From the NCBI GenBank assembly GCA_030248195.1, contig JASAND010021437.1, positions 1-64,000 on the forward strand: a stretch of 64,000 bases of DNA, given 5' to 3'. Every line of letters begins with the position of its first letter. Position 1 is the first letter of the stretch. A model generated the notes under the pieces. That model worked only from the letters and a program-made list of their open reading frames with translations. It ran no database searches and was not told the DNA's origin. The stretch is from Trissonchulus latispiculum. Its lineage: Eukaryota; Nematoda; Enoplea; Enoplida; Ironidae. The position numbers and the translations under genes were made by a program. Positions 19,517-31,500 of the stretch are shown in pieces.

Positions 19517-22500
19517 ATGGAGAATGAGGAGTCCTCCAGGAACTGTCTGTTGAGCTATGAACAGCTGGAGGGAAGGGCCTCCCCTGATCTTTGGCCGGAA
19601 CAGAGTAAGTAGGTTCAAGTAAACGCAGTAGTTCAAGATTAGCAGGCTAGCACTAGAGTAACTCATTTAGTTTCTCATCTGTTTCTCAGATACCAGAATG
19701 TTAGCGGGGATTGGAACTATATACTAATAATCGGTTTAGTAGTCAACGCCTTAACCATTTAGCCAAGTCCTCACGATAGAAGAATGTAATGTTGGTAGTC
19801 GTCCGCCATGGTTTAGAAATTTAAAGTTTCAACTAACTTGAGAATTAGCTTTGTGCGTAGTCGTAGTAATTCGAGTTTATAATCGAGTCAACGAGTCATC
19901 TGGGGGATTTTTCAAAATTTTTCAAAAACGTTAAAAATTGGGATCTTTTCCAGATTACCCGCCTCCACCACTCAAAGTTCTTAAAATGAGCTGAAATTTG
20001 GTGTGGGTATGTTTTCGACCACGCTGAGTTCAAATATCGCAAAATTTTTCGATTTCGCGAAATTCGATTTATTTCGATTTCTAAGGGGGGGGGGGACCAA
20101 GGGTAACCGAAAAATTTTTTGTCTTCGATTTTGCTGAAAAGTTGTAGTAGTAGTAGTAGTAGTAGTAAAAGTTGTTGTAGCTGAAAAGTAGTCCGTTTTT
20201 TGATTCAGCTTTTCGTTAGCTTGATATAAGCTAAAGTTGTAAGCTTAAGTTGTAAGCTTATGCTGAGCTAACGAAAAGCTGAATCGAAAAACGGACTTAA
20301 GATTCGTGTTCTGCGGCCCAGAAAACCCCTACAACTTTTCAGCAAAATCGAAGACAAAAATGGGGATAGAAATCGAAAAAAATCGAATTTCGCGAAATCG
20401 AAAATTTTTTCGATATTTTAACTCAGTGTGGTCGAAAGTATACCCACACCAAATTTCAGCTCATTTGGTCGAGTTTTAGGAACTTTGAGTGGAACTTTAA
20501 GCGGATTTAGTTCTAAAATAGGCAAAAATCGAGTAAAAGTCTCCTGCAAAGCCGGAAACTTTTTGAAAATTTGGCCTCCTGAGCGATTTTTTCAGTGCAA
20601 AGGTTGGTACCAAAAGGGGCACCCACTTCTTTTTGGGGGAAGGTCGTTTATCGGGAGGACCCCCCAAACACCCTCCAGTATAATAAACCCAGATTCAAAC
20701 TTTAGATAGGCTCAGTTGTGGCATTCATGTTTCGATTGTAGGTCGAGCGTTGGTGATGTACGTAAGCCAGAGGTGGTCGGTTCGAATCCCAGCTAAGGTC
20801 CGAATTTTTCTGATTACGAACGACTGCGCTGTAGTGACAATATTTTATTTCATTAGGCTATTTTATTATTTCATTTTCTCATTTTCATGTTATTGCTACT
20901 GTGTTTGTTGCTATTTTCAGTTCCTGGAGTTCTGTCCGACTTTGCCCTATCTTCCTTTAGTGTAAGTCAAAATCTACAGAAACTCTAATATACTCTCTTA
21001 GTATTTCTTGTTACCTGCTAATTTTGCGACTCCACGAATTTTCTTTTATGGCCATCTTGCGAAAGCTATAATGAACTAAATTAATCTACCCACTGGTTTA
21101 GTGTAGGTATGTCTTAATTCCTATGCCTTGTTCTTGTTCTTACTGACTTTAATAATCGATCACAAAGTCAAGTTTGCAAGCATTTTCCGGTTTTGTCATG
21201 GATTTTATCTATTTTGCCTTGTAGGCCACTAAAATTATTGGAATGTTGTATGTATGTCATTAAAATAGCAGAATCCTTTGCAACTTTTCATTTTATGTTT
21301 ATGGTCCAAGTATAACTGGTCCAAGTCTAAAGGGTCGGACTGCAATCAAGTTGAAGACAGCCATGGCTGATCAGTAAAAATTGGTGGCTGTGCGTTCGTC
21401 CGGCTCCGTTGTATATAATGTCATAGATCCACAGATACCCGAGAATCCCGCTGTCTTCAACCAGACGTAACCAGCAATAGCAGCAGCTGCAGCTACACGG
21501 CAGGTACCCCAAGGACGCAAGAAGATTCAGGGCAAACAGCGAGCCATTCACCCACTGGGAAAACTGTCCATATAAGGCCCGGTAATACCCTGAACCAAAG
21601 GACAGAAGGGTAATTGCACCCAGACGGGTCCACAGAGACCCTCCCCATTTTTACCAAAATCCAATACAAGTTCCAACCACTGATGACTTCCTTGGACAGT
21701 TCTCTTGTAGTAAAATATGTCAAGGTAAATTGCATGAGCAGCAGCGCAGCCACATCCCGGGATCCGGGCATATATATATATATATATAAAAGGAGATACA
21801 AGGCAACGCAGATAGTATCACCGTTCAACCACTGGGAAAACTGTCCTTATAAGGCCCGGTAATACCCTGAACCAAAGGGACAGAAGGGTAATTTCACCCA
21901 GACGGGACCACAGAGTCCCTCCCCCATTTTAACCATACTGGAACCACTGGGAAAACTGTCCTTATAAGGCCCGGTGATACCCTGAGCAAAGGGACAGAAG
22001 GGGTAATTTCGCTCAGACGGGACCACAGAGTCCCTTCCCCATTTTTAACCATAATGGATTCGGGTGCCGACCATTAATGACTCCTGGAACAGCGGCTCGC
22101 AGCAGAAAGATGCCAGGATTTTGCGGACGGGACCCGGAGGGGAAATGGTACAATTCTCAGTACTGGGACCCGAAGGAGTGACATTACGAGAAGCAGAGGT
22201 CACCTTAGCAAAGCTAACCCTGTAGTAGCGGCAGTACAAACAACTGACTGCACCAGCTGACTACCACTAAGGCCAAGCTGCGCCGCCAAAGGCGAAACTA
22301 AGCAATTGAGACTGTGTACATACCCCGTATAAGCCAAGGCAGGTTGATGTTTGCAATTTTTCAAGAAAGCCAAAGCTGCGAAAAGTGTAAAGTATTGGAC
22401 AGTTCGCTGAATTTTAATTTTTCAAGAACCTGGAGACAAAACTGGACTGTCAAGATCCAAACCAAACCCACCATTTCCAATAGTCCAGCCTTACCATTGA

Positions 22501-25500
22501 AGTGGTGACTAAACTCCAAAAAAATGAAAAGCCGCGACAACACCAGCATCAGATTTATTCGTTCTCATATAATTATATTGTTGTTTCTATATGCTACTTC
22601 TACTCTAGTTTTTATTTTAGCCTGCCTCTTCTGCTGAAAGTCCGCAGAGTAAACTGACTGTGGAATTGGACAGCGAGGATCTGAAACTCCTAAACGGTTT
22701 GTTGCTTCATGTCAACACCTTTAATAGTCTTCAGTGCTATATGTAGATTATTGGCCTTTTCTTGCCACGAGAGCTCGTACGTTTGGTCTGTGTATGCCTT
22801 GGCAAGAAAAAGCCAATCATCTAATATCGAAGTTGAAACGACGTCACGAAAATCATGTAGGTCAGAATTGCTTTTAGTGCTGTTTGCTGTGTAGTTCACT
22901 TTTCTAACTTTTGTACGCCAAAATTGGTGGAACTGCAATGGATAAAGGCCGTTATGTTGCGTGACAATGTCACATGGAAAACGTGAAGCTCTCATAAGCT
23001 TTCTTTTGTAGTGAAGTTAAGTGATGGAAAAAATAAATTGCTTGGTTGTAGTTTTGTTTTTTCAGAATTAAGCACTTTGAATCCTGATCAGTTTATGGAA
23101 CACATCAGAGGCCTTCAGAATTTGGCTTATCAATTGGGTGCTGACGAAGGTATGTGGCTCACAGGCCTACTCTGTAGCCATACAGAATTTTCTGGTTAAA
23201 TTAAGGGCCTTTTCATAAAATGATTAAATGGATTAACTTAAACGGATTAACTTAGATTAAATGGATTAAAAACGCGTATTCATAAAATCACGGATTAAAC
23301 TACTTAAGGGGGGGTCCATCATGAAACATTTTTAGGCGACGGATTTCGCTCATTTTCACACATAAGTTAGCCACTGTATGTCGTGCATATCAAGTTTAAA
23401 TTTTGAGTTGTTTCGTTCAGTTCTCCGTAAGTTACGAGCCATCAACTGTGTGCTATTTGAATATGAGCGAGCACAAGGTTGTTGCAGCCAACTGAGGCAA
23501 ATTTTCGCAAATCAACTCTACCTTTGTAGCTTATTTTGTTACACACCATTAAAAACTATTAAGAAAAACATTTTCGTACAGTTTCCAGCCGGATGGGCTT
23601 GATCAGAAGCTTCTCTAAAAAATTTCTCGGAGAAATAAGGCCCTTGTTCCTCCTGATGTGGTGAAACATTTAACAGCGGTTAACTGGGCTTATTCTAGGG
23701 ATTTTTTCTTGGGGGGGGCTCTTTGGGGGGGTCCCTCGGGGGGCGAGTCATTTTTTGGGGGGGGGGCGAAAATTTTTCAAAATTTTTCTAAAAACATGGT
23801 AAAAAATTGCGCTATTTTTATAGCAATCGCCAAAAATAAGCGGATTTAGTGCTTAAATAGGCAAAAATCGACTAAAAATCTCCGACGAAGCCGGAAAATT
23901 TTTGAAAATTTGGCCTTCTGAGCGATTTCTTCAGGGCAAAAGTTGGTACCAAAAGGGGCACCCACTTTTTTTTGGGGGGGGGGCGATTTTTGGGGAGGGA
24001 AGGGTGTTTATGGGGCCCCCCCAGCCCCCCCAGTAGAATAAGCCCAGGTTAACTTAAAATAGAAGCATTTCCGACCCATAGTTTTATGAGAAAAATTCAT
24101 CCCCGCGATGAAAGCTTTCGATTGATGTATAATATGCCGTATTTTGAAAAATTTTAAAAATCGCTGTTTTGAGAAATTCGGGGTTCGAGGGTACCGTTTG
24201 GCACGCTGAGAAGTACTGGGCTTAGCTATCAGCATAATCCATGCTTCAAATAGATCCAGAGACATGAATACACAAGTTGGAATACAAAATAGACAGATTA
24301 GGACCTTACTGTTGTCGGAATTTAGCCAAATTTTCAAAACAAAACCGAAATTTTGAAAACTGCTAAAAATGCCCATTTTTGCGCCAAAAAGATCTCGAAA
24401 CTGGAAAAACATACAATGGAACCATTGGTATCAATGGAACCGCCAATTCAAGTACTACGGAACCCTGGATTTAGAATTTTTATTTAGGCCTCTGAATTAG
24501 AGCAATTTGCAATTCTTTCCGAAGACCCAACTTTTCAGCTGCAAGAAACGTTGCATTTTGACGATTTTCCACTGTTTTCGATAAATAAAAAAATTTTTAA
24601 AAATTTTAGGGGCCTACATCAAAATTCTACTTCCAGCGTACCGTAGTTTATGATTATAGCTACATTATAAATACAAAATTATGCAGGATTACAACTGTTC
24701 GTCGAGAGATTTTTTTGGCGCAAGAATAAAATCACCACTTTTTTCTGTTTCCTATGTTTAACACATGCGGACCTCAACTTTGAGGTGAAATTACTCAACA
24801 ACGGTAAGAGATACGAGTTTATTTTTAAAACTCGTTAAAATATCCCACTCAAAGATATCCCATATGTGAAAATGAGCGAAATCGGAGATGGTCGAAAAGT
24901 TGACCAAAAATGGACCCCCCCCCTTTAAACGGATTAAACTGAGCCACGACTTAAACGGATTAACTTACGCGGATTAAATTAAGTCGTTTAAGTAGTTTAA
25001 TCCGTATTTTATGAATACACTTTTAATCCGTTTAAGTTAATCCGTTTAAGTTAATCGATTTAATCCGCCAGTTTAATCCTGATTTTATGAACACAAATGA
25101 AGCTAACACATTTCAAAGAGTATCTATATTTCATTACTAATTTCGCTGACTGATTCTACAATTATAAATTCTAAGCATATTATTTCAGTTAGTGAGTGAC
25201 AAAGTCCTACTTCAATCTATAGGTAACATCTACAATAATACCATTAAACTTTGTAACATTTTTACAATGATCATTTTCAGGTTTACTGTTTTGACGTGCT
25301 TGCTTGAGAATTAACTGTTCATTAGACTAGTAACAATACATAGCTACTAATGATATTATTAGCACAATGCTATATAGATTAATTTTACACTAAAACAACA
25401 TTGTAATGTAATCCCCTAAAAGCACGTACAAGAATGGTTGCTTTTTGGCTGATTTTTGGCCATCTCCAATTTTGCTGAATTTCACATATAATATATTTTG

Positions 25501-28500
25501 CAGTCCCCACGGAACTTCTCAAAACAACCCCATGGAATTTCTCAATTTTCTCAGTTTCTATATATTTTGTTTAACCATTCAGTGGTGACTCCGACATATT
25601 GTTATAATTATTGTAAAGTGTAAAAGTTACGCTAAAAGTCTTGTTTTTAAAAGCTTTCGGTGCAATTAAGATTCAGCTTGGGAGTTTTCCAACCATGTTA
25701 AGTGCATAAAGCAGTTATACATCTACATGTTTTGATTAAATTTCGTTGAGTAATGAATTTAGCCGAATCTTTAAATTCATAACTTCTGAAAGTCAACCAT
25801 CCTGCGAGCAGGTAAAACAGAATTCTAAAACGTGATTCCAAAAATTCCAAAGCGTGTGGTTCCCCTGGAATTGTCAGTACATAAATGTACAAAAATGGCT
25901 TCTAGGCGTCTAACGCTGCGTGCACTCTCCAGTAAGAGAACTTTCTTTCGGCTGTTGTCTTTCTCTAGGTTTTTAGAACCTACAAATTTTGTCTAAAAAC
26001 GCCATTGCTTCAATTTTCACATTTTAACAGTTAAACCCTTTAAAAGTCATAAAACTTTGGACAATTATATTGTGTATTGCCTCAGAACAGTTGGCCCAGA
26101 ACCCCAAGAACCCCTATGAAAATAAAAGCTTCAAGAAAATCAAGTATATAGTAGATCAGAACGCATCAAAAAGTGACTTCTATCTTGATATGGGCCGAAC
26201 AGTCTAAGCTAGGATGACGCTTCAAGCCTCAAGGTTGAGAACCTAATATGAATAGAGAACGAATGTCTGGCGATTGGCTAACCTAGAGAATTGTCTACCA
26301 ACGAACCAGCATTAATTTGCTGTATTAATCACCTCACACTTGCTAGGTTTCAAATTTCACCTTACAAGGGAAATCAGTTTATCTAAAATTTACTGCTTAT
26401 CTTAACGGACAATTAAGGCTTTATGCTCAACCGATATATGCACATCTAATTGTATATTTTATCAATAGATACCTAGTAGCTGGAGTTCGTTGTTTTAAGC
26501 TAGACATTTGACCGAAAAACCATTTTAGCAAACTGCGATTATTTTGTTTTGAACATCGATTTCTCAAAAACTACCAGTCGGATTCGCGTGATTTTTGGCA
26601 GGATGTATTCGCACTGTTGCGGAGGGACATTTTTGGGTAGAGCCAAGATATCTCCAGTTGCGAGTGACCTCAATCCGAAGTTGCCAAATTTTGTGTTATA
26701 TACTGCACATTTGACGGATTTTCTGTAGCATTAAGATTCTGTTAAGGATTAAATAAAAAATTTCTCTTGACCCATATGTCCTTCATACATATATCAAGGC
26801 ATAAAACTAAATTTTGGTTAATTCCACAGTTTTGAGAATTCGATTTTCAAAAATTGATAAAGGTTACGAAACCAGCTAAATTAGCAAAAATTTTTGACAT
26901 ACCGGCTGAATATAGGCCATCAATCTTTGAACATGGATTTTTCAAAGCTGTAGAATCGACCAAAATTTCTTTTTGCGCCCTTATTATAAAGTACATGTGC
27001 GCCTGGGACTATCCTTAGGATTTGACTCAGCAGGTCTTAATTCCCCAGAAAATTTGCTGACCCGTGGCACGACATTTCGCAATTTTTTATTGAGTTTTCT
27101 CGCAACTGGAGGCGTTTTAGCTCAAACCAAGTCAGTCATTAATGGGCCAGACCCTGTCGGTTGTTTTCGACCCACAAAACCTAGGGGCGTCTTTTAGGAT
27201 TTGACTCAACAAGTCTTAATGCCCCAGAAATGATAAATGTCCTGTGACACGACATTTCGCAAATTCGCATTGAGGTTTCTCGCAAACTGGAGACTCAAGC
27301 TCAAACCAAAATCAACCTTCGCATTAGTGCGACTTTTCACATTGTCAAACATCATGCGAATCCATGGGTGGTAGTTGGCGAGAAGTCATGTTCAAAACAA
27401 AATTATGGCGGTTTCGCCAAATCATTTTTTGGCCAAACCCCTTTCTTAGCTTATACAAGCAACGAACTACAGCTTATGGGCATTGACAAAATGTGCAATT
27501 AGACTATGTATCGATTGAGCATAAATAAACCAAAATTGTCCGTAAGATGTGGAGTAATTTTGAAAAAACTGATTTCCTCGAAAATGACCATTTTCTGACC
27601 ATCCAAAATTGTTTGGCTATACTACTTAACCGCTATATATACATAGCTGAAAGGTTGTAAAAGTAAAAATGTTCATTTTCTTGTTCTCTTTAGAGCCACT
27701 TACTATGAAAATAATGGCAACTACTATGTTTTAATCTAAAAGTCCGTGAATGGTCCCAGAATCTTAAAGAGCACCAAAATATTATACATATTAGAAAAGT
27801 TTCATCCATTTCCACAAGGAATTGGAGCCTGTAAGGTCAATTTACACAAAAGGATACCACCACCTTACTGAACTACGTAGTTAGCCAGAAAAGTAAGTAG
27901 TTTGTAGTTTGAGATGGTAGTAGAATAACATATAAGCCTCAAACTAATCCCTTTCCTACTCTGAATATTGAGCAACAAGTTACGCCATTTAAAAACACAG
28001 CACAGGAGGAAACAACCACCTACGAGTACTTTTTAGTAGCTGCAGCTTTATTTTGCACCTTTCCAGCTAAAATTGATGCGTAAGAAAGATGAGAAAGGTA
28101 GACAGTTAGTATTCGGGTTACACAAACATTTTAATATCTGAATTTTTAGAACGAAGAGTGATTTCGTTGTAAACTAAGAATGATCCCCAGCCATTTGACA
28201 GAAGTATCGAGTGATGAAACCGATGTCCCACCAAAACATTACTTCAGTCGGCAAAAATTTGAAAAGTTGCACTCGTTCCATAATTAGCAAAGAAAATTCT
28301 GGACAACCAAAATAGTTTCATCGTAGCCATTAAAAAGGCAAAATGTTAAGCTACATTTGATTGCACTTGATCCATAATTAGCAAAGAAGATTCTGGACAA
28401 CCAAAATAATTTCATCGTAGCCATTAAAAAGGAAAAAAGTTAAGCTACATCTTGATATAACGATAATTGCTGAACTCCAAGTAATGAATGAGCAGTGAAA

Positions 28501-31500
28501 GTTTTAAGTCTATGTCTCAAAGTAATCGGTACTATAATTGATGTTTAATCCCCGCAAATAACAAGGATTAAAACTTCAGTGCTTTTGAACTGTTTTTTAA
28601 GTGACGGATTAAACGGATTAAACTTAATCATTTTATGAGAAGGCTGTGGATTAAAGTTTAATCCGCCAAGTTTTTAATCCGTCACGATTTTGTGAATACG
28701 TCACGGATTAAAGTTTAATCCGTTGGTATTTTATGAAAAGGTTTTTGATCGACGGATTAAACTAGTCCGTTTAAGTCACGGATTAAACTTTAATCCGTTT
28801 AATCCATGGGCGTATTCATAAAACGATTAAACTTTTAAGTTAATCCGTTTAATCATTTTATGAAAAGGTCCTGAGAAATTTCAGGCAATGTGACATGTGT
28901 TGCTTACAATGCGTGTTACATTATGCTGCATCTATCATATTTGACTTGAAAGCAACAACCGAACATGTTTTGCTTACAATGCAAAGCAACAGCTGCTTTT
29001 TTCCTTTACTTTACTGTATTACGCTTTCAGCTTAAAATAGTACCAGGCCTCATACTCTTCCTACTTTTCCTACTTTTTTCCTACTTTTTCTTCATTCCTA
29101 CGTTTTTCCTACTTTTTGCTGAAAATTCCTACTTTTTCCTACTTTTTTACGAACTGATCAGAAAAAATTCCAAAATGTCCTTAACGTTACTTTAAATCAC
29201 TAGATTTCAAAAAATTTTCGCACCTTCGGCGCTATTATATGTTTCTACGCCTACTTTTGTAAAGGTGTGCTAGGCAATCACATTTTTGTATCAACGATTC
29301 CACCTGTTTGTGGGAACGGTCAATGTCTACTTTGAGTCAGGAATGGAACATCTAGTTTGCAGGGAATACGTTGCAGGATAGTCATCATCGTTGCTAGAAG
29401 CGAAAAATTTGAAGTTCCGATTTTGGACCATTTTCAACAGGAATTGGAAATTTTGAACGACTAAGCTTTTCTATTTTCAAATCCTGGACGGAATCGCCAC
29501 AAATTTCAATGAATCATTTACGGCACTAGGGAGTATGAATGGGCATAATTTGAGCGAAATCGGTGAGGGTCGAGTTTTTGACCCAAGTAGCCCCCTAAAA
29601 GCGCATTTCTCGTTCATTACGCATTCATTCAACTGGGCTTTTTCTAGGCTAAAAAAGTGGGAGGGGGACCCAAAAGTGGAGGATCTAAAGTGATCTAAAA
29701 TCGCTAAAAATGCTGTTAAAATAGCCTGTTTTCTACATATACTGCTATAACTATGCTTAAAAGTGCTCAAAAATTGAGTTTGAGTACCAAAATAGACGAT
29801 TTTTGACCAAAAAATTCCGGCGAACCCGGAAAATTTTTGAAAATTTTGACCAAAAATCCTTAAAATTTGGCATTTTCTGGGCACCTTATAGTGAGTGGGG
29901 GGAAGCCCAAAAAAGTGGGGGTGGGGCCGAGTGGGGGGGGGGGAAGGGGTCGAGTGGGGGGGGAACCCAAAAAGTGGGGGGGTCTCCCCCCACAGTAAAA
30001 AAGCCCAGTTCAAATTTGCTACAATGTTTAGCCTAGAAAGCATTTTAGAAAACTCGCGCCGTGAAAATTCGAGTTTTGGAGAAATTAGTTCACAATCACT
30101 ACACTGTGGTCGGACTACACGGACAAACGTATAGTCATTCGAATCCTCTCACCATGACCTACAAGATTGCTCTGTGAAAGCTCTACCTACGCCCAGCAAC
30201 AAAAATGAGATATTTTGAAAATTGCAACCGCAACCAGATTGTTTTGAACACGTATTTTTGTCAACTCGTGCAAGCAATTAGAAAACGGCTTTACACACAC
30301 GTTTTTGGGGCAATTGCTTGAGAATGTTGGGACAACTCAACGACAAAATATTAGTGATGGGCACTGGAGATCCGGATAATATCCGATTTGAGCAAAATAT
30401 CCGGATATCCGTTTACATTTCCAAAATTTGCCTATGTTTATGTGTTAAGCATACAAAATTTCCAAAAGTCACTATGACCTCAATTTTTCAACACAAACTA
30501 ATATTTTGATGCAGTTATACTAAATAAGAAAGAAGAAGAAAGTTATACTAAATAAAAACAACCCGCTCTTTCATTTCGAACGGTTAAAAATGTCCCACTT
30601 TCTAAAAAATTTTCGGAGTGGGGTTTTCCCGCATATGGGTTTTCCCCCGACAGTTTGGGACAATTTTTCTCACTAACGACGCACCCTAGTTAAGGTATAG
30701 AACCCTGGAGGTTCTATAGTTTATAGCTGTTCTATAGCTCGTAAGAAAGCTTACGACTAGGCCTAGCTGCCTGTATAGTCAGTATTTCAATATCTCAAAC
30801 CAGTAAAAAGTTCTGGGCAAAAATCTGAAAAGTGGTTTTTTTCCCGCTTGACTGTAGGCGCAAAAATGCTTAAAATTGAATTCGGACACAAAATGCTCTG
30901 CAGGCGGGAAAACTTTAAAAACTTTAAAAATTTATATAACAGGCGCAAAAATTTTCAAAACTTAAAACAGCAGGGTGCCGCAGGCGCAAAAATGTTGAAA
31001 GCTTGAGCTAAAAATGCGTCGCAGGCGAGAAAAATTAGAAAAACTGTGATAGGAAACTCCACTGACGAGAAAATTTTCCTATTTTTAGTTTTATGCATTG
31101 AAAATAGCTCCGTTTTTGCTTTTTCCCCAAATACTCCGAGGGGTAAATAAATCGGACATCCACTGGGTACACCCATGCTCAAGAGGTATCCAAATTTGCT
31201 ACCACAAGGGCCAGTAATAGTTGACTTTCCATTCAGATAAGATAGTTCTAAGATAAAATTTATTTCGATACCTCTAAACATGGTATCAAATGAAAGGCGG
31301 GTATTCAAGTGTTAAGGAGAAATGGAAAAAGCCAAAAAATAGCTAGGAATGAGTCAGCATTTTCGTATAAATTTTCTATTTTTGTCTATAGATGTTGTAA
31401 AGAATTATATATAAAGATTTGAAGATGGGTCTAATTGCAAAAAATTGTTTCAACTTCTGGACGGCTCCACTCCCAGACCTCCTCCCCTCCCCGGTAGATA

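Noticed and set aside
22690..22995. 101-aa minus-strand frame over LIN52 intron 3
   Set aside because: It has no motif and lies antisense in an intron between two well-supported LIN52 exons.
23205..28872. A single autonomous 5.7-kb transposon
   Set aside because: No transposase frame is present, and an inner pair of ends near 25090 allows two separate elements, so it was described in parts.
29477..30043. 188-aa minus-strand open frame
   Set aside because: It spans a CTGG/CCAG MITE with a clear 5-bp duplication; the proline-rich part is a translation of G-runs.
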